Source: Cryobacterium adonitolivorans (GTDB lineage: Bacteria; Actinomycetota; Actinomycetes; Actinomycetales; Microbacteriaceae). From it: DNA of 64,000 nucleotides. The stretch is taken from assembly GCF_004402695.1 (NCBI RefSeq), contig NZ_SOFL01000043.1:1-64000 (forward strand). The letters run 5' to 3'. A program made the position numbers and the translations under genes. Below are positions 6,519 to 16,184 of the stretch, piece by piece. Each line of letters begins with the position of its first letter. The first letter of the stretch is position 1. The notes beneath the pieces are model-generated. The model made no database searches, had not been told where the DNA came from, and worked only from the letters and a program-made list of their open reading frames with translations.

Positions 6519-9428
6519 TTACTGTTGGTCGAGCAGCACCAGCAGCTCGGCGACCGCATCGTTCAGCTTCTTGTCGGCAACCCCAAAGGCGGAGAAGTCA
6601 CCCGACGTCAGGGCCGCCTGCTTCTCGGTCACGGCCAGTTTGGCTTCCGCGAGGAGCGACCTGATCTGAGCATCCGTCGCCGGGTCACCGGTCGTGGTCG
6701 ACGGGGCTGTGCCTCCGTCGACGGGAGCCTCGCCCGGGGCGGGCGTTTCCACGGCCGGCACGTCGGTGTCGCCGGCGTTGGCCCCGGACTCACCGCCGAA
6801 GAGCACGTTGAGTGCGTTATCGAGTGTGTCCTCGAAGGCGATCTGGTCGCCGAAGGCCACCAGGACCTTCTGCAGCAGCGGGTAGCTGGTCTCACCGGTC
6901 GACTGCACATAGACGGGCTGCACGTACAGCAGACCGCCACCGACGGGCAGTGTCAGCAGGTTTCCGTTGAGCACACTGGACTGTCCCTGCTTGAGCAGGT
7001 TGAGCTCGGCGGAGATCGTGGGATCACCGTTGAACTTGGCCTGTACCTGGCCCGGGCCGGGCACCGTGATGTCGTTCGGCAGGGTCAGCAGGCGCAGCTT
7101 GCCGTAGCCCTCCGCACGTTCACCGTCGGTCGCACCCGCATCGGCGTCGGCGGCGAGGTAGCCCGTCAGAACGTTCCGGCTGGTCTCACCGGACGCGTTG
7201 GGGATGAAGGTCGAGTACAGCGAGTACGACGGCGCATCCTGGCCGGGCATCTGCATCGTCAGGTAGTACGGCGGCTGCAGGGTGGTGTTGGTACTCGGCG
7301 ACACGGGGTCGTTCGGCGTGGTCCAGGCGTCGTCTTCGGAGTAGAACGAACCGGGGTCGGTCACGTGGTACTTGCCCAGGACCGCGCGCTGCACCTTGAA
7401 CATGTCGGCCGGGTAGCGCACGTGACTCATCATGTCGCCGGTCATCTCGCTCATCGGCTCGACCGTCGACGGGAAGATCTTCTGCCAGGTCTGCAGCAGC
7501 GGGTCTTCCTCATCCCAGGCGTACAGCGTCACGGAGCCGTCGTAGGCATCCACTGTCGCCTTGACGGAGTTGCGCATGTAGTTGATGTTGTCCAGCGCGA
7601 ACGGCTGCTCGGGCGTCTCGGTGTCGGCGATGGCATCGCTCAGGCTCACCGCGGTGGAATACGGGTAGCTGGCAGAGGTCGTGTACGCGTCGACAACCCA
7701 CTTGACGCGCCCGTCGACGACGGTCGGGTACGGGTCGGAGTCGAGCGTGAGGTACGGGGCGACCTTCTGCACGCGGGTGATCGGGTCGCGGTCGTAGAGG
7801 ATCTGTGACTCGTCGTTGACGGCGTTGGCCAGGAAGATCTGCTCGGACTGGAACTTGAGCGCGTAGATCAGCTTGTTGAACGGGCCGTTCAGGCTCGGAC
7901 CGCCGTCACCCGTGAAGGTGGTGTAGGTCTGCTGGGCGCCGTCCTCGCCGGACGGGTAGTCCAGCTCGATCGGGTCGGTGCCCTCAGGCGCGCCGACGAT
8001 CGAGTAGGTCGGTGAGGTCTCGCCGAAGTACACCCGCGGCTCGAACTCGCCCAGCGATCCGGAGGTGGGGATGCCGGACTCCAGGAACACCGGCTGGCCG
8101 TCGGCCGAGCGCTGGTTGCCATAGGCCGCGACGACGCCGTAGCCGTGCGTGTAGACGACGGAGGAGTTGACCCAGGTCTCGCTGCTCAGACCGCCGAGAT
8201 CGAGGTCACGCACCGACACCACGGTGTCCTGGGACTTGCCGTCGATCGTGTACCGGTCCACGTCCAGGTTGGCGGGGAACTGGTAGTACTGCTTGAACTG
8301 CTCGAGCTGGGCGAACGCGTCGCTCACCAGGGCAGGGTCGAGGATGCGGATGTTGGCGGTGGTCTCGGCGTCTTCGCGCAGGGCGCCGGGAGTGGCCTCG
8401 GTGGTCGCGGTGTACGGGATCTCTTCGACATCGGCGACACCATAGGCATCCCTGGTGAGGTCGATATTGCGCTGGATGTAAGGCGCCTCGAGGGTCTTCG
8501 CGCTCGGGTCCACCTGGAAGCGCTGCACGACCCAGGGATAGAGCGAACCGATCAGCAGGCTGCTCACGATCAGCAGCGCGGTGCCGATCACCGGCAGGCG
8601 CCAACGGCCGATGAAGGCCGTAACGATGAAGAGAATCGCGACAAAGACCGCGATGCCTGCCAGGATGGCACGCCCAGGGATGGTGGCGCTGACGTCGGTG
8701 TAGCCGGCACCGGTGATCAGGTCGTTCGCCTGGGTGAGGGTGGAGTACTGGTCGAGCCAGATGCTCACGCCCTGCAGCAGCAGGTAGATCGCGGCGGTGA
8801 CGGCGATCTGCACGCGGGCGGCCTTGGCCACGAACACCTCACGGCCGGTGATGCGGATGGCGCCGTACAGGTAGGAGGTGGCGAGGGCGACCAGCGCGGA
8901 GATGAGCACGACGGCGGAGCTGAAGGCCAGCAGCGACTGGTAGAAGGGCAGGTCGAAGAGGTAGAACGACACGTCGAAGCCGAACTGCGGGTCGGTGGTG
9001 CCGGCCTCGGTACGGTTGAGCCACATCAGGATCGTCTGCCAGTGCGTCGCGGCGGCGACGCCGGCGAAAAGGCCGAGAAGAGCGGGGATGCCGTACATCG
9101 CGAGCCGGCGCAGTGGCTCGATGACCTGCTGGTAGCGGTCGACCTGCGAGTTCAGCTTGGCGTAGACCGGGCGCAGCCTGTAAGCGACCTGGATGCTCAC
9201 CCACACCGGCACAGCCATGCCGAGGAACCCGACAACGAACAGGACCGCGCTGGCGATCCACTGCGTGGTCAGCACGCTGAGGAAGCCGAGCTGGTCGAAC
9301 CACAACACGTCGGCGTAGAGCCCGGCGAAGATGAAGAACAATATCACCAGCCCGGCGATGATCGCTGCCGTAATGGCGAGCGGGGCACGGCTCCGGCGTG
9401 GAGCGCTTCCGGCGGATGATGTGGTCAC
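6519..9428 (-). CDS. UPF0182 family large membrane protein
   Basis: A 969-residue protein matching UPF0182 (COG1615) in length and layout. Seven membrane helices occupy the first third (from LAITAAIIAGLVILFFIF at about residue 16 to about 310), including the characteristic YADVLWFDQLGF after helix 1 and FGFDVSFYLFDLPFYQ. A large soluble domain follows, with PYLTLDSDPYP and HVRYPADMFKVQ. A Pro/Ala/Thr-rich linker and a short helical tail close the protein. The family is conserved across actinobacteria, and its function is unknown. GTG start with AAGAGG upstream. The soluble part probably lies outside the membrane. Confidence 0.93.
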   Translation of the reverse strand: MTTSSAGSAPRRSRAPLAITAAIIAGLVILFFIFAGLYADVLWFDQLGFLSVLTTQWIASAVLFVVGFLGMAVPVWVSIQVAYRLRPVYAKLNSQVDRYQQVIEPLRRLAMYGIPALLGLFAGVAAATHWQTILMWLNRTEAGTTDPQFGFDVSFYLFDLPFYQSLLAFSSAVVLISALVALATSYLYGAIRITGREVFVAKAARVQIAVTAAIYLLLQGVSIWLDQYSTLTQANDLITGAGYTDVSATIPGRAILAGIAVFVAILFIVTAFIGRWRLPVIGTALLIVSSLLIGSLYPWVVQRFQVDPSAKTLEAPYIQRNIDLTRDAYGVADVEEIPYTATTEATPGALREDAETTANIRILDPALVSDAFAQLEQFKQYYQFPANLDVDRYTIDGKSQDTVVSVRDLDLGGLSSETWVNSSVVYTHGYGVVAAYGNQRSADGQPVFLESGIPTSGSLGEFEPRVYFGETSPTYSIVGAPEGTDPIELDYPSGEDGAQQTYTTFTGDGGPSLNGPFNKLIYALKFQSEQIFLANAVNDESQILYDRDPITRVQKVAPYLTLDSDPYPTVVDGRVKWVVDAYTTSASYPYSTAVSLSDAIADTETPEQPFALDNINYMRNSVKATVDAYDGSVTLYAWDEEDPLLQTWQKIFPSTVEPMSEMTGDMMSHVRYPADMFKVQRAVLGKYHVTDPGSFYSEDDAWTTPNDPVSPSTNTTLQPPYYLTMQMPGQDAPSYSLYSTFIPNASGETSRNVLTGYLAADADAGATDGERAEGYGKLRLLTLPNDITVPGPGQVQAKFNGDPTISAELNLLKQGQSSVLNGNLLTLPVGGGLLYVQPVYVQSTGETSYPLLQKVLVAFGDQIAFEDTLDNALNVLFGGESGANAGDTDVPAVETPAPGEAPVDGGTAPSTTTGDPATDAQIRSLLAEAKLAVTEKQAALTSGDFSAFGVADKKLNDAVAELLVLLDQQ

Positions 9429-9515
9429 GAATTGGCCTCTTGCTCTGATAGATCGGGGGTCAGACCCTCATTCTATGCAGGCCTCCTCAGGGCAAACCCC
9501 AAGTTCGCTGAGGGC

Positions 9516-10640
9516 TCACCCAGAAGTAGCCGTGCTGTCAGGCCCCGGGCAGGTCGGCAGGTCGCCGGTGTCGGCTCCGGTGCGAATGGCATCGAGCGCC
9601 GTCAGGGACTCGTCGAGGGTACCCACGGCCAGAACGGTCAGGCCATCAGGAATGTGACCGGAGACCTCGTCGCAGTTGGCGGCGGGCGCCAGGAACCACT
9701 CGGCACCGGCGTTTTTGGCACCGAAGAGCTTCTGGCGGATTCCGCCGATGGGGCCGACGGTGCCGGACTGATCGATGGTGCCGGTGCCTGCGACATCCGC
9801 CCCGCCATGGATGGAGTCCGGGGTGAGCTTGTCAATGATGCCCAATGCGAACATCATGCCGGCGCTGGGCCCGCCGACCTTGTCGAGTTGGATGTTGACG
9901 TCGAAGGGGAACTTGTAGTCCGACTTGACGTTGATGCCCAGCACCACGTTGCCGTCGATGTCGATGGGGGCGACCTCGACGCTCTGCTCGGCGCCGTCGC
10001 GGCGCAGCCCGACGGTGGCGGGGGCGTCGGCGCCGTTGGCGGTGAGCGCGGCCCGCAGCGCGGTGATGTCCGCCACGGCTTCACCGTTGACGGTCTCGAT
10101 CAGGTCGCCGGCCCCGATCAGGCCCTCCGCCGGCGCCTTGTCGGCCAGCGACACCACGCTCAGTTCGGTCGGGTAGTCGTAGCCGAGGTTGGTCAGCGCC
10201 GCGGCGATGGCGTCCTGTTGGGAGTTGACCATGGCCGCCTGGTTCTGCTCGTCGCGCTGTTCGGTGGTGACGTCGGCCGGAAAGACCGACTCGATCGGCA
10301 CCACGGCCTGGCTCGGGTCGAGCCAGGCCGACGCCACCGTCAACCAGTTCAGGCGGTTGTCCGGGTTGCCGAGCACCGAGACCGTGAGCAGGTCCAGCGT
10401 GCCCTCCGTCGGGTACACCGTCTCGTCCGGGATCGTGATGAGGTCGGTCTTCTTGCCTTCGTACTTGGCCGAGCCCAGCGTGTTGTACACGGGACCCGGC
10501 TTCTCGACGACGTATGGAGACGGCACGATGGCCAGTGTGAGCCCGGTGACCAGCGCGATGCCCAGCACCACCCACCCGGTGCGGGAAGCCCGGCGGGGTC
10601 GGTCGGAGCCCGGATGTGGTTCAGCGGTGAAGAGGGCCAC
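9516..10640 (-). CDS. YlbL-type membrane-anchored PDZ / Lon-like protease
   Basis: A 374-residue protein with one N-terminal membrane helix (about residues 22-42) followed by SPYVVEKPGPVYNTLG, a hallmark of the YlbL family. A PDZ domain (about 155-225) and a C-terminal Lon-type (S16) protease domain follow. The catalytic pair is visible: Ser259 in GGPSAG and Lys304 in GGIRQKLFGA. These proteases act on the outer face of the membrane and help quality control; the substrate is unknown. GTG start, with AAGGAG a few bases upstream. It is divergent from the DUF2342 gene, sharing a 140-base promoter region. Confidence 0.92.
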   Translation of the reverse strand: MALFTAEPHPGSDRPRRASRTGWVVLGIALVTGLTLAIVPSPYVVEKPGPVYNTLGSAKYEGKKTDLITIPDETVYPTEGTLDLLTVSVLGNPDNRLNWLTVASAWLDPSQAVVPIESVFPADVTTEQRDEQNQAAMVNSQQDAIAAALTNLGYDYPTELSVVSLADKAPAEGLIGAGDLIETVNGEAVADITALRAALTANGADAPATVGLRRDGAEQSVEVAPIDIDGNVVLGINVKSDYKFPFDVNIQLDKVGGPSAGMMFALGIIDKLTPDSIHGGADVAGTGTIDQSGTVGPIGGIRQKLFGAKNAGAEWFLAPAANCDEVSGHIPDGLTVLAVGTLDESLTALDAIRTGADTGDLPTCPGPDSTATSG

Positions 10641-10780
10641 CAGGCTCCTTAGAAGGATGAACGGAAGTTCGCAAGCTGTTCGCTACAGGCGACAACGCAA
10701 GAACCCAGCGTAGGTCATTTCCCAGTTCTAGCCGGGGTTCTCGGGCTAGCGTAGAGGGACGCAACTGAGAGGTGCCTGAA

Positions 10781-12142
10781 GTGGCCGATGACTCCCGACC
10801 CGACGAGGGTCAGAACCCAGAAGACGAATTCCGGGACATGCTCCGAGACATCCTGTCGGGTAAGTCGTCCATCGACCCCGGCCAGTTGGCCGGCGCGGCC
10901 GGACTCCCGAATGATCCCGCGAGTGTGGCGGCGCTGATGAACCAGTTGCAGGGCGCCCTGAAGGGCGGAGACGATGGTGGCATCAACTGGGGCATCGCCC
11001 TGCAGCAGGGCCAGGAACGCGCGGCCACCGGGCAGCTCAGCACGATCGACGCCCAGCGCGCCGAGTTCGAGCAGGCCTTCCACATCGCGGCGCTCTGGCT
11101 GGACGACGTGATCAACGTCGCCGAGCTCACCGTCGTACCGCGCTTGATGACCCGCAAGGAGTGGGTGACCGCCACCATGCCCCTCTGGAGCCAGCTCTCC
11201 GAGCCCGTGGCGACGAGCATCTCGGACTCCCTCACCAACGTGCTCACCGAGCAGGCCCCCGAGGAGCTCAAGGGCATGCTCGCCGGCGCCAGCCAGATGA
11301 TGCGCAGCCTCGGCGGCACCCTGTTCGCCATGCAGCTGGGCCAGGTTGTCGGCCAGCTCGCCAGCGAGGTCGTCTCCGGCGGCGACATCGGCATCCCCCT
11401 CTTCAGTGACCAGCAGGCCGCCCTGCTCCCCCAGAACGTCGCCGAGTTCGGCGAAGGCCTGGATGTGCCGACCGACCAGGTGCAGATCTACCTCGCCGTG
11501 CGTGAGCTCGCCCATGCGCGCCTGTTCAGGCATTCCCGCTGGTTGCGCCTGCACATGATCAGCTCCATCACCGATTTCGCGCACGGCATCACCATCGACA
11601 CCGACCGCCTGGAGTCCCTCGCCGAGGGCTTCGACCCGTCGAACCCCGAGGAACTGCGCGACGCCATGGTGAACGGCTCGCTGATCCCACCCAAGTCCGA
11701 CGCGCAGCTGGCCGCTCTCGGCCGGCTCGAGACCATGCTCGCCCTGGTCGAGGGTTGGGTCGACGTGGTCACCGTGGAAGCCACCAGCCGGCTGCCGCGC
11801 GCCGACGCGATCAACGAGACTGTCAAGCGACGCCGGGCATCCGGCGGGCCGGCGGAGTCGGCCTTCGCCACCCTGGTGGGCCTGGAGCTACGCCCCCGCC
11901 GACTGCGCGAGGCCGCCGCGATGTGGCAGGCCGTCACCGACGCCGTGGGCAACGAGGCCAGGGACGCCCTGTGGGCGCATCCCGACATCCTGCCGACGTC
12001 CGAGGACCTCGACGACCCGCAAGCCCTGATCGCCCGTCTCACCTCCACGGCCAAGGGCGAGCCCCCCGTGCTGGACGACGTCGACCAGGCCCTGGCCGAC
12101 CTCCTCAGGGACGACAACCCCGACCGCCCCCACGAGGCGTAG
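10781..12142 (+). CDS. DUF2342 zincin-like metalloprotease family protein
   Basis: A 453-residue protein of the actinobacterial DUF2342 / zinc-dependent metalloprotease family. The N-terminus is acidic, and the core contains QLGQVVGQLASEV and IYLAVRELAHARLFRHSRWL, the expected zinc-site region. ALVEGWVDVVTVEA and LRPRRLREAAAMW lie near the C-terminus. The exact catalytic residues cannot be proved by eye. GTG at 10781 is preferred over GTG at 10772 because AGAGG lies seven bases before it. Substrates are unknown. It ends convergently with the SorC-type regulator across a long hairpin. Confidence 0.85.
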   Translation: MADDSRPDEGQNPEDEFRDMLRDILSGKSSIDPGQLAGAAGLPNDPASVAALMNQLQGALKGGDDGGINWGIALQQGQERAATGQLSTIDAQRAEFEQAFHIAALWLDDVINVAELTVVPRLMTRKEWVTATMPLWSQLSEPVATSISDSLTNVLTEQAPEELKGMLAGASQMMRSLGGTLFAMQLGQVVGQLASEVVSGGDIGIPLFSDQQAALLPQNVAEFGEGLDVPTDQVQIYLAVRELAHARLFRHSRWLRLHMISSITDFAHGITIDTDRLESLAEGFDPSNPEELRDAMVNGSLIPPKSDAQLAALGRLETMLALVEGWVDVVTVEATSRLPRADAINETVKRRRASGGPAESAFATLVGLELRPRRLREAAAMWQAVTDAVGNEARDALWAHPDILPTSEDLDDPQALIARLTSTAKGEPPVLDDVDQALADLLRDDNPDRPHEA

Positions 12143-12154
12143 CCACCGTTCCCC

Positions 12155-12224
12155 CTCTCGCGAACTGTGAGCTAAGCACCAAGAACTTGCGTTCTTAGGT
12201 GCTTAGCTCACGGTTCGCGGAGAG
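12155..12224. terminator. Long bidirectional hairpin between convergent genes
   Basis: Two arms of about 32 bases are near-perfect complements around a TTGC loop; the inner part reads GAGCTAAGCACC against GGTGCTTAGCTC. It fills the gap between the DUF2342 stop (12142) and the SorC-regulator stop (12226), so it can serve both transcripts. Stem differences are one indel and a few substitutions. Confidence 0.7.
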
Positions 12225-12225
12225 G

Positions 12226-13173
12226 TCAGGCGGCCTTGATCAGCGCCTGGGCGGTGTCTTCGTCGGTGATCAAGACCGTGCACAGGCCGCTGAGGACGAC
12301 GGATCGGGCGATGGCGTGCTTGCGTGCGCCACTGATCACGGCGATGGACGTCTTCGCTCGGCGTAACTGCTCGAGCGGGATGCCGAACGTGCGTTCGTCC
12401 AACGCCTGGTCGACGATCTGGCCCGAGCTGTCGATGAACCTGCCAACCACGTCGCCGACGGCGCCCTTGCGCACGAGCTCGTCGACCTGGTCCTGCGTGA
12501 GGTAGCCGCTGTCGATATGGGCGGAGCCCGCGTCGGCCTGGCCCGCGCTGAACAGGTAGGCGGAGGCCGAGGAACCCATCTCAAGCACCGCCGCGACAGA
12601 ACGGTCGGAGGCGATGGCCAGTTTGGTCTCGACACGCTCCAGAATCGCGGGGCTGGGCAACAGCGTGAACTGGCCTGCGCCCTTCTGGGCGATGCTGACG
12701 GCGGTGGCCGCGGCGGTTCCCGGCCGGGCGTTCAGGCTCACCCCGCCGTTGATCTGCACGACATTGACGCCGCTGGCCCAGCCGGGTTTGAGCTGAACCG
12801 AGATGTCGTAGAGGGTGCGGCCCCAGCTGATGCCGAGCGTGCGCGGCACCGGACGTAGGGCGCTGAGGTAGTCGGCGGCCGCCTGCGCGGTGCGTTTCTG
12901 CAGGTCGAATTCGTCGACGACACCGGCTGTGGAGACCACGATCGCGTCGGCGAGGCCTGTGGCTCCGCGTAGTTGTCGTTCGATGCCGAGACGGCGGGCG
13001 CGGGGATGAACGATCTCGATGCGGATGAACCCGTTCGCCTTGGCCTGGGCCAGTAGCCTGCCGACTTTCCAGCGAGTGATCCTGAGGATCGTGCCGATCT
13101 CGTCCTGGGTCTTGTCTTCTTCGTAATACAGCTCGGCCGCCCGAATAGACAGCAGCTCGTCGATGTCGGTCAT
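12226..13173 (-). CDS. SorC/DeoR-type sugar-binding transcriptional regulator
   Basis: A 315-residue protein with an N-terminal helix-turn-helix (YYEEDKTQDEIGTILRITRWKVGRLL, about residues 15-43) and a C-terminal SorC sugar-phosphate-binding domain. Signature blocks include LGISWGRTLYDIS, VVQINGGVS and GAVGDVVGRFID, the last typical of the effector pocket. Regulators of this family respond to phosphorylated sugars and usually control a neighbouring catabolic operon, but no sugar operon lies next to it here, so the target is unknown. ATG start with AGGAAGG upstream. It is a single gene between a long hairpin and the MFS gene. Confidence 0.88.
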   Translation of the reverse strand: MTDIDELLSIRAAELYYEEDKTQDEIGTILRITRWKVGRLLAQAKANGFIRIEIVHPRARRLGIERQLRGATGLADAIVVSTAGVVDEFDLQKRTAQAAADYLSALRPVPRTLGISWGRTLYDISVQLKPGWASGVNVVQINGGVSLNARPGTAAATAVSIAQKGAGQFTLLPSPAILERVETKLAIASDRSVAAVLEMGSSASAYLFSAGQADAGSAHIDSGYLTQDQVDELVRKGAVGDVVGRFIDSSGQIVDQALDERTFGIPLEQLRRAKTSIAVISGARKHAIARSVVLSGLCTVLITDEDTAQALIKAA

Positions 13174-13264
13174 TCGTTGGTGCCTTCCTACGTGGCCCTA
13201 GCGTAAGTGGAGTTCTCCAACCGGTACAACACTCGTTGCCGATCTTGCTCATATGAGCATGGGC

Positions 13265-14494
13265 TCACGCGCGGTGCCGGCGCTCCAGGTCGTCCTCGAG
13301 GAGGTGGGGGCGGGCGATGACGGCGCCGGCCACGGTGACCGCCAGCGCCGTGCCGATCAGGAACAGCAGCGGCGCCGTCCAGCCCCCGGTGACCTCGTGC
13401 AGCAGGGCCACACTCAGCGGGCCGAGCGCGCCGAGTGTGTAGCCGACACTCTGCACGAACCCGCTCAGGGCGACCGACCCGGCATGGGTACGGGTGCGCA
13501 GGTTGATCAGCACAAGGACGAGAGGGAACAGCAACGGCCCGAGCCCGGCAAGGACCACCCAGAGCCAGGTCAGCATGCCGGGGGCCAGGAGAAGTCCCAG
13601 GTCACCGAGCAGGAAGACGGCAGCGCCAAGATACACGAGCGCGGCCACGTTCTTCATCCGGGCGGTCAGCCAGGGAATCAGCAGGGCGCAGGGAATCCCC
13701 ATTGCCGCGTACACCGAGAGCAGGGTACCGGCCTGGGCGGGGGTGACGCCGGCGGTGTCGATGAGCAGCTGCGGAAGCCAGGCGAACATCGCATAGGCGT
13801 TGAGCGACGATGCCGCGAACACGACGGCCAGCGCCCAGGCGATCGAGGAACGCCAGATCCGGCCCACCAGCGCCGGTTCGGCTTCGTCGACGACGGCGCC
13901 GGGAGTCACCTGCACCCGGTGCCGCACGAACATGGTCACCCAGGGAACGAGGGCGACCAGTACCGGCAGCACCCAGAGCCCGAGGGACACCCGCCAGCCG
14001 GCGGCATCCGCGACCGGAACCGCGATCAGTGGCGGGAACAGGGTGCTCAGCGACAGCATCGTCACGTAGAGCGACGTGACCAGGCCGATCCGGTCGGGGA
14101 AGTACTTCTTCACCAGGGGTGGCAGCAGCACGTTGCCCACACCGAGGCCGGCGAACGTGACCACGCTGCCGATCACCAGAACCGGGGGTGAGCCGGCCAG
14201 GCTGCGAGTGAGGTGCCCGATCAGAATCGCGGTGAGCGCCAACACGAGAACGTTCTCCAGGCCGAGCCGGCGCGTGTAGACCGGGGTGAAAATACCGAAA
14301 ACGGCAAAGCAGACCGGCGGCAGCATGCCGAGGATGCCGATGGCCGTCGCGGTCAGCGGTATGTCGGTGGAGATCTGGCTGACGATGGGCGAGAGAGCCG
14401 CGACGGCGGTGCGCAAGTTGGCGGCGACCAGGACGATGCCCAGAAGCGCCAGGGTTCGCCCGGTCCACAGGGGGCGGGGAGACTGTTCTGACAC
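13265..14494 (-). CDS. CynX/NimT-type MFS transporter
   Basis: A 409-residue protein with twelve predicted membrane helices and the CynX-like start: helix 1 with VLVAANLRTAVAALSPIV, then GILGMLPPVCFAVFG and GLGVGNVLLPPLVKKYFP. These match the cyanate/2-nitroimidazole branch of the major facilitator superfamily. The real substrate is often a drug or small organic anion and cannot be told from sequence. GTG start. A single gene, divergent from the MDMPI-type gene at 14518 with only 23 bases between starts, so the promoters overlap the coding ends. Confidence 0.85.
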   Translation of the reverse strand: MSEQSPRPLWTGRTLALLGIVLVAANLRTAVAALSPIVSQISTDIPLTATAIGILGMLPPVCFAVFGIFTPVYTRRLGLENVLVLALTAILIGHLTRSLAGSPPVLVIGSVVTFAGLGVGNVLLPPLVKKYFPDRIGLVTSLYVTMLSLSTLFPPLIAVPVADAAGWRVSLGLWVLPVLVALVPWVTMFVRHRVQVTPGAVVDEAEPALVGRIWRSSIAWALAVVFAASSLNAYAMFAWLPQLLIDTAGVTPAQAGTLLSVYAAMGIPCALLIPWLTARMKNVAALVYLGAAVFLLGDLGLLLAPGMLTWLWVVLAGLGPLLFPLVLVLINLRTRTHAGSVALSGFVQSVGYTLGALGPLSVALLHEVTGGWTAPLLFLIGTALAVTVAGAVIARPHLLEDDLERRHRA

Positions 14495-14517
14495 TCCGCA
14501 AGTCTAGGCTGGACGGC

Positions 14518-15210
14518 ATGGCAGATTTCGCGCGACTCCTCCCCCTCAGCCTGCGCAGCGTCGGCAACGAGTCCGGCGTGAACGCGCGCTGGTCGGGGCA
14601 CCTGGCAGCGACCCTCACGGCCATCGCCGATCTGCTCGCCGGGCTGACGCCCGAGCAGTGGGAAGCGCAGAGCCTCTGCACCGGCTGGCGCGTGCGCGAC
14701 GTCGCCGGCCACCTGGTCTGGCGGCTCGGCAGCACCAAGCGGGAACTCGTCGGCAGCGCCACCCGCGCGTACGTCGGGCACTTCGTGCGCCCGGCGCGCG
14801 CCATCGATGTCGTGAGCCGCGCCGCGGCCTCAGCCGAGCCGGAGCAGCTCGTGGCGCGGCTGCGGGAGATCGCCGCCGCCAAGGCCACCACGGGCCGCGG
14901 TGGCATCGTCGAACTGACCGAGGCCGTGGTGCACGGCCTGGACGTGGCGCATCCACTCGGTCTGACCCTGCCGATTCACGCGACCGCCGGCGGCGCGGTG
15001 GCGCTGCGGCGCAGCCTGATCGCCCCCACCGAGATCACGGCAGTGCTGCGCACCCGCAGGCTGGTGGCGACGGATGCCGAATGGAGCGTCGGCCACGGCG
15101 AACCGCTGCGGGGTCAGGCATCGGAGCTGATCCTGTTCCTGTTCGGTCGTGGGCCGCTGCCCGCGGGGGCACCCACTGTTCAGGCGCCGCCGGAGCAGCC
15201 GGCCGGCTAG
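14518..15210 (+). CDS. Mycothiol-dependent maleylpyruvate isomerase-like protein (MDMPI/DinB fold)
   Basis: A 230-residue protein of the MDMPI N-terminal / DinB-like four-helix fold. The metal-binding pattern is visible: WRVRDVAGHLVWRL with a His, a later Glu region (IVELTEAVVHGLDV) with a second His, and a preserved helix order. Family members use mycothiol or act as thiol transferases, and many have no known substrate. The start is an ATG at 14518. Its TAG stop shares bases with the TAG stop of ribF on the other strand (CTAG at 15207-15210), so the two convergent genes have no spacer and no separate terminator. Confidence 0.78.
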   Translation: MADFARLLPLSLRSVGNESGVNARWSGHLAATLTAIADLLAGLTPEQWEAQSLCTGWRVRDVAGHLVWRLGSTKRELVGSATRAYVGHFVRPARAIDVVSRAAASAEPEQLVARLREIAAAKATTGRGGIVELTEAVVHGLDVAHPLGLTLPIHATAGGAVALRRSLIAPTEITAVLRTRRLVATDAEWSVGHGEPLRGQASELILFLFGRGPLPAGAPTVQAPPEQPAG

Positions 15211-16184
15211 GCCGGTGGGAGCTGCAGGATCGCGCGGGTCTTCACGACGTCGTCCTCGATCTGCCTGATCAGCGGCTCGATGCCGGTGAACGCGACCATC
15301 CCGCGAATGTGCTCAACGAAGGCGACCTCGACGACGTGGTCGTACAGGTCGATCTCCTGGTCGAGCACGTACGCCTCGACCTGTTTCTGCGGCACGCCGT
15401 CGAAGGTGGGGTTGTTGCCGATGGAGATGGCTGCGGGATGGCGCACCCCGTTGTCCGTGAGCCAGCCGGCGTAGACGCCATCGGCGGGAATCAGCCCCTC
15501 GGCCTCCGGCGCGAGGTTCGCGGTGGGAAAGCCGAGTTCGCGCCCCCTGGCCGCACCATGCACGACCATTCCGCGCACGGTGGGTGTGTGCCCGAGCAGC
15601 CGGGTCGCCGCCCGCACGTCGCCGTCGGAGAGCAGCTCGCGGATCCAAGTCGACGAAACCCGGCGCTCCCCGAGCGGCGTGACGTCGTCGATAAGGCGCA
15701 CGTCGAAGCCATACCGGCGGCCGAGCTCGGCAAGCAGGTCGGCGTCGCCGGCACCGTGCGCGCCGAACCTGAAGTCCCGGCCCACCATCACGTGCCGGGC
15801 GTGCAGCGTGTTCACGAGGATGTCACGCACGAAGTCCTCTGGCGGCAGCGACGAGAGCGCCGTGTCGAAGGCGAGCACCACGGTGGCTTCAATGCCGGTG
15901 CCACCGAGCAGGTCGAGTTTCTGCTGCACGCTGACCAGCTCGGCGGGACACTTGTCGGGGTTCAGCAGGGCGAGCGGATGCCTGTCGAAGGTGACGACGA
16001 CCGCGGCCAGGCCTTCCCGGCGGGCGAGCGTCTTGAGCTCCGCGATCACGGCGCGGTGGCCGGCGTGCACACCGTCGAACTTGCCGATGCTCACCGCCGA
16101 AGCCGGCCAATCGGCCGGAACGGCGCCGCTGCCGTTGAAGACCTTCATGGGCGCTGTCGTTGGCGTGGTCTGGGCGGCGGTCAT
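15207..16184 (-). CDS. ribF: Bifunctional riboflavin kinase / FAD synthetase
   Basis: Makes FMN from riboflavin and ATP, then FAD from FMN. A 325-residue protein of normal length. The N-terminal nucleotidyltransferase carries SIGKFDGVHAGHRAV (about residues 32-46) and VMVGRDFRFGAHGAG; the C-terminal riboflavin kinase carries GRELGFPTANL with the PTAN motif, and GVYAGWL. The start at 16184 is chosen because its ATG overlaps the upstream stop as ATGA; a longer in-frame start at 16298 lies inside the neighbour. It is the last gene of the truB-membrane protein-membrane protein-ribF run. Confidence 0.95.
   Translation of the reverse strand: MTAAQTTPTTAPMKVFNGSGAVPADWPASAVSIGKFDGVHAGHRAVIAELKTLARREGLAAVVVTFDRHPLALLNPDKCPAELVSVQQKLDLLGGTGIEATVVLAFDTALSSLPPEDFVRDILVNTLHARHVMVGRDFRFGAHGAGDADLLAELGRRYGFDVRLIDDVTPLGERRVSSTWIRELLSDGDVRAATRLLGHTPTVRGMVVHGAARGRELGFPTANLAPEAEGLIPADGVYAGWLTDNGVRHPAAISIGNNPTFDGVPQKQVEAYVLDQEIDLYDHVVEVAFVEHIRGMVAFTGIEPLIRQIEDDVVKTRAILQLPPA

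Noticed and set aside
6333..7808. A 491-residue open frame on the plus strand
   Set aside because: Antisense to the tRNA and the UPF0182 gene, with Arg/Gly/Val-rich shadow composition and no ribosome site or motif.
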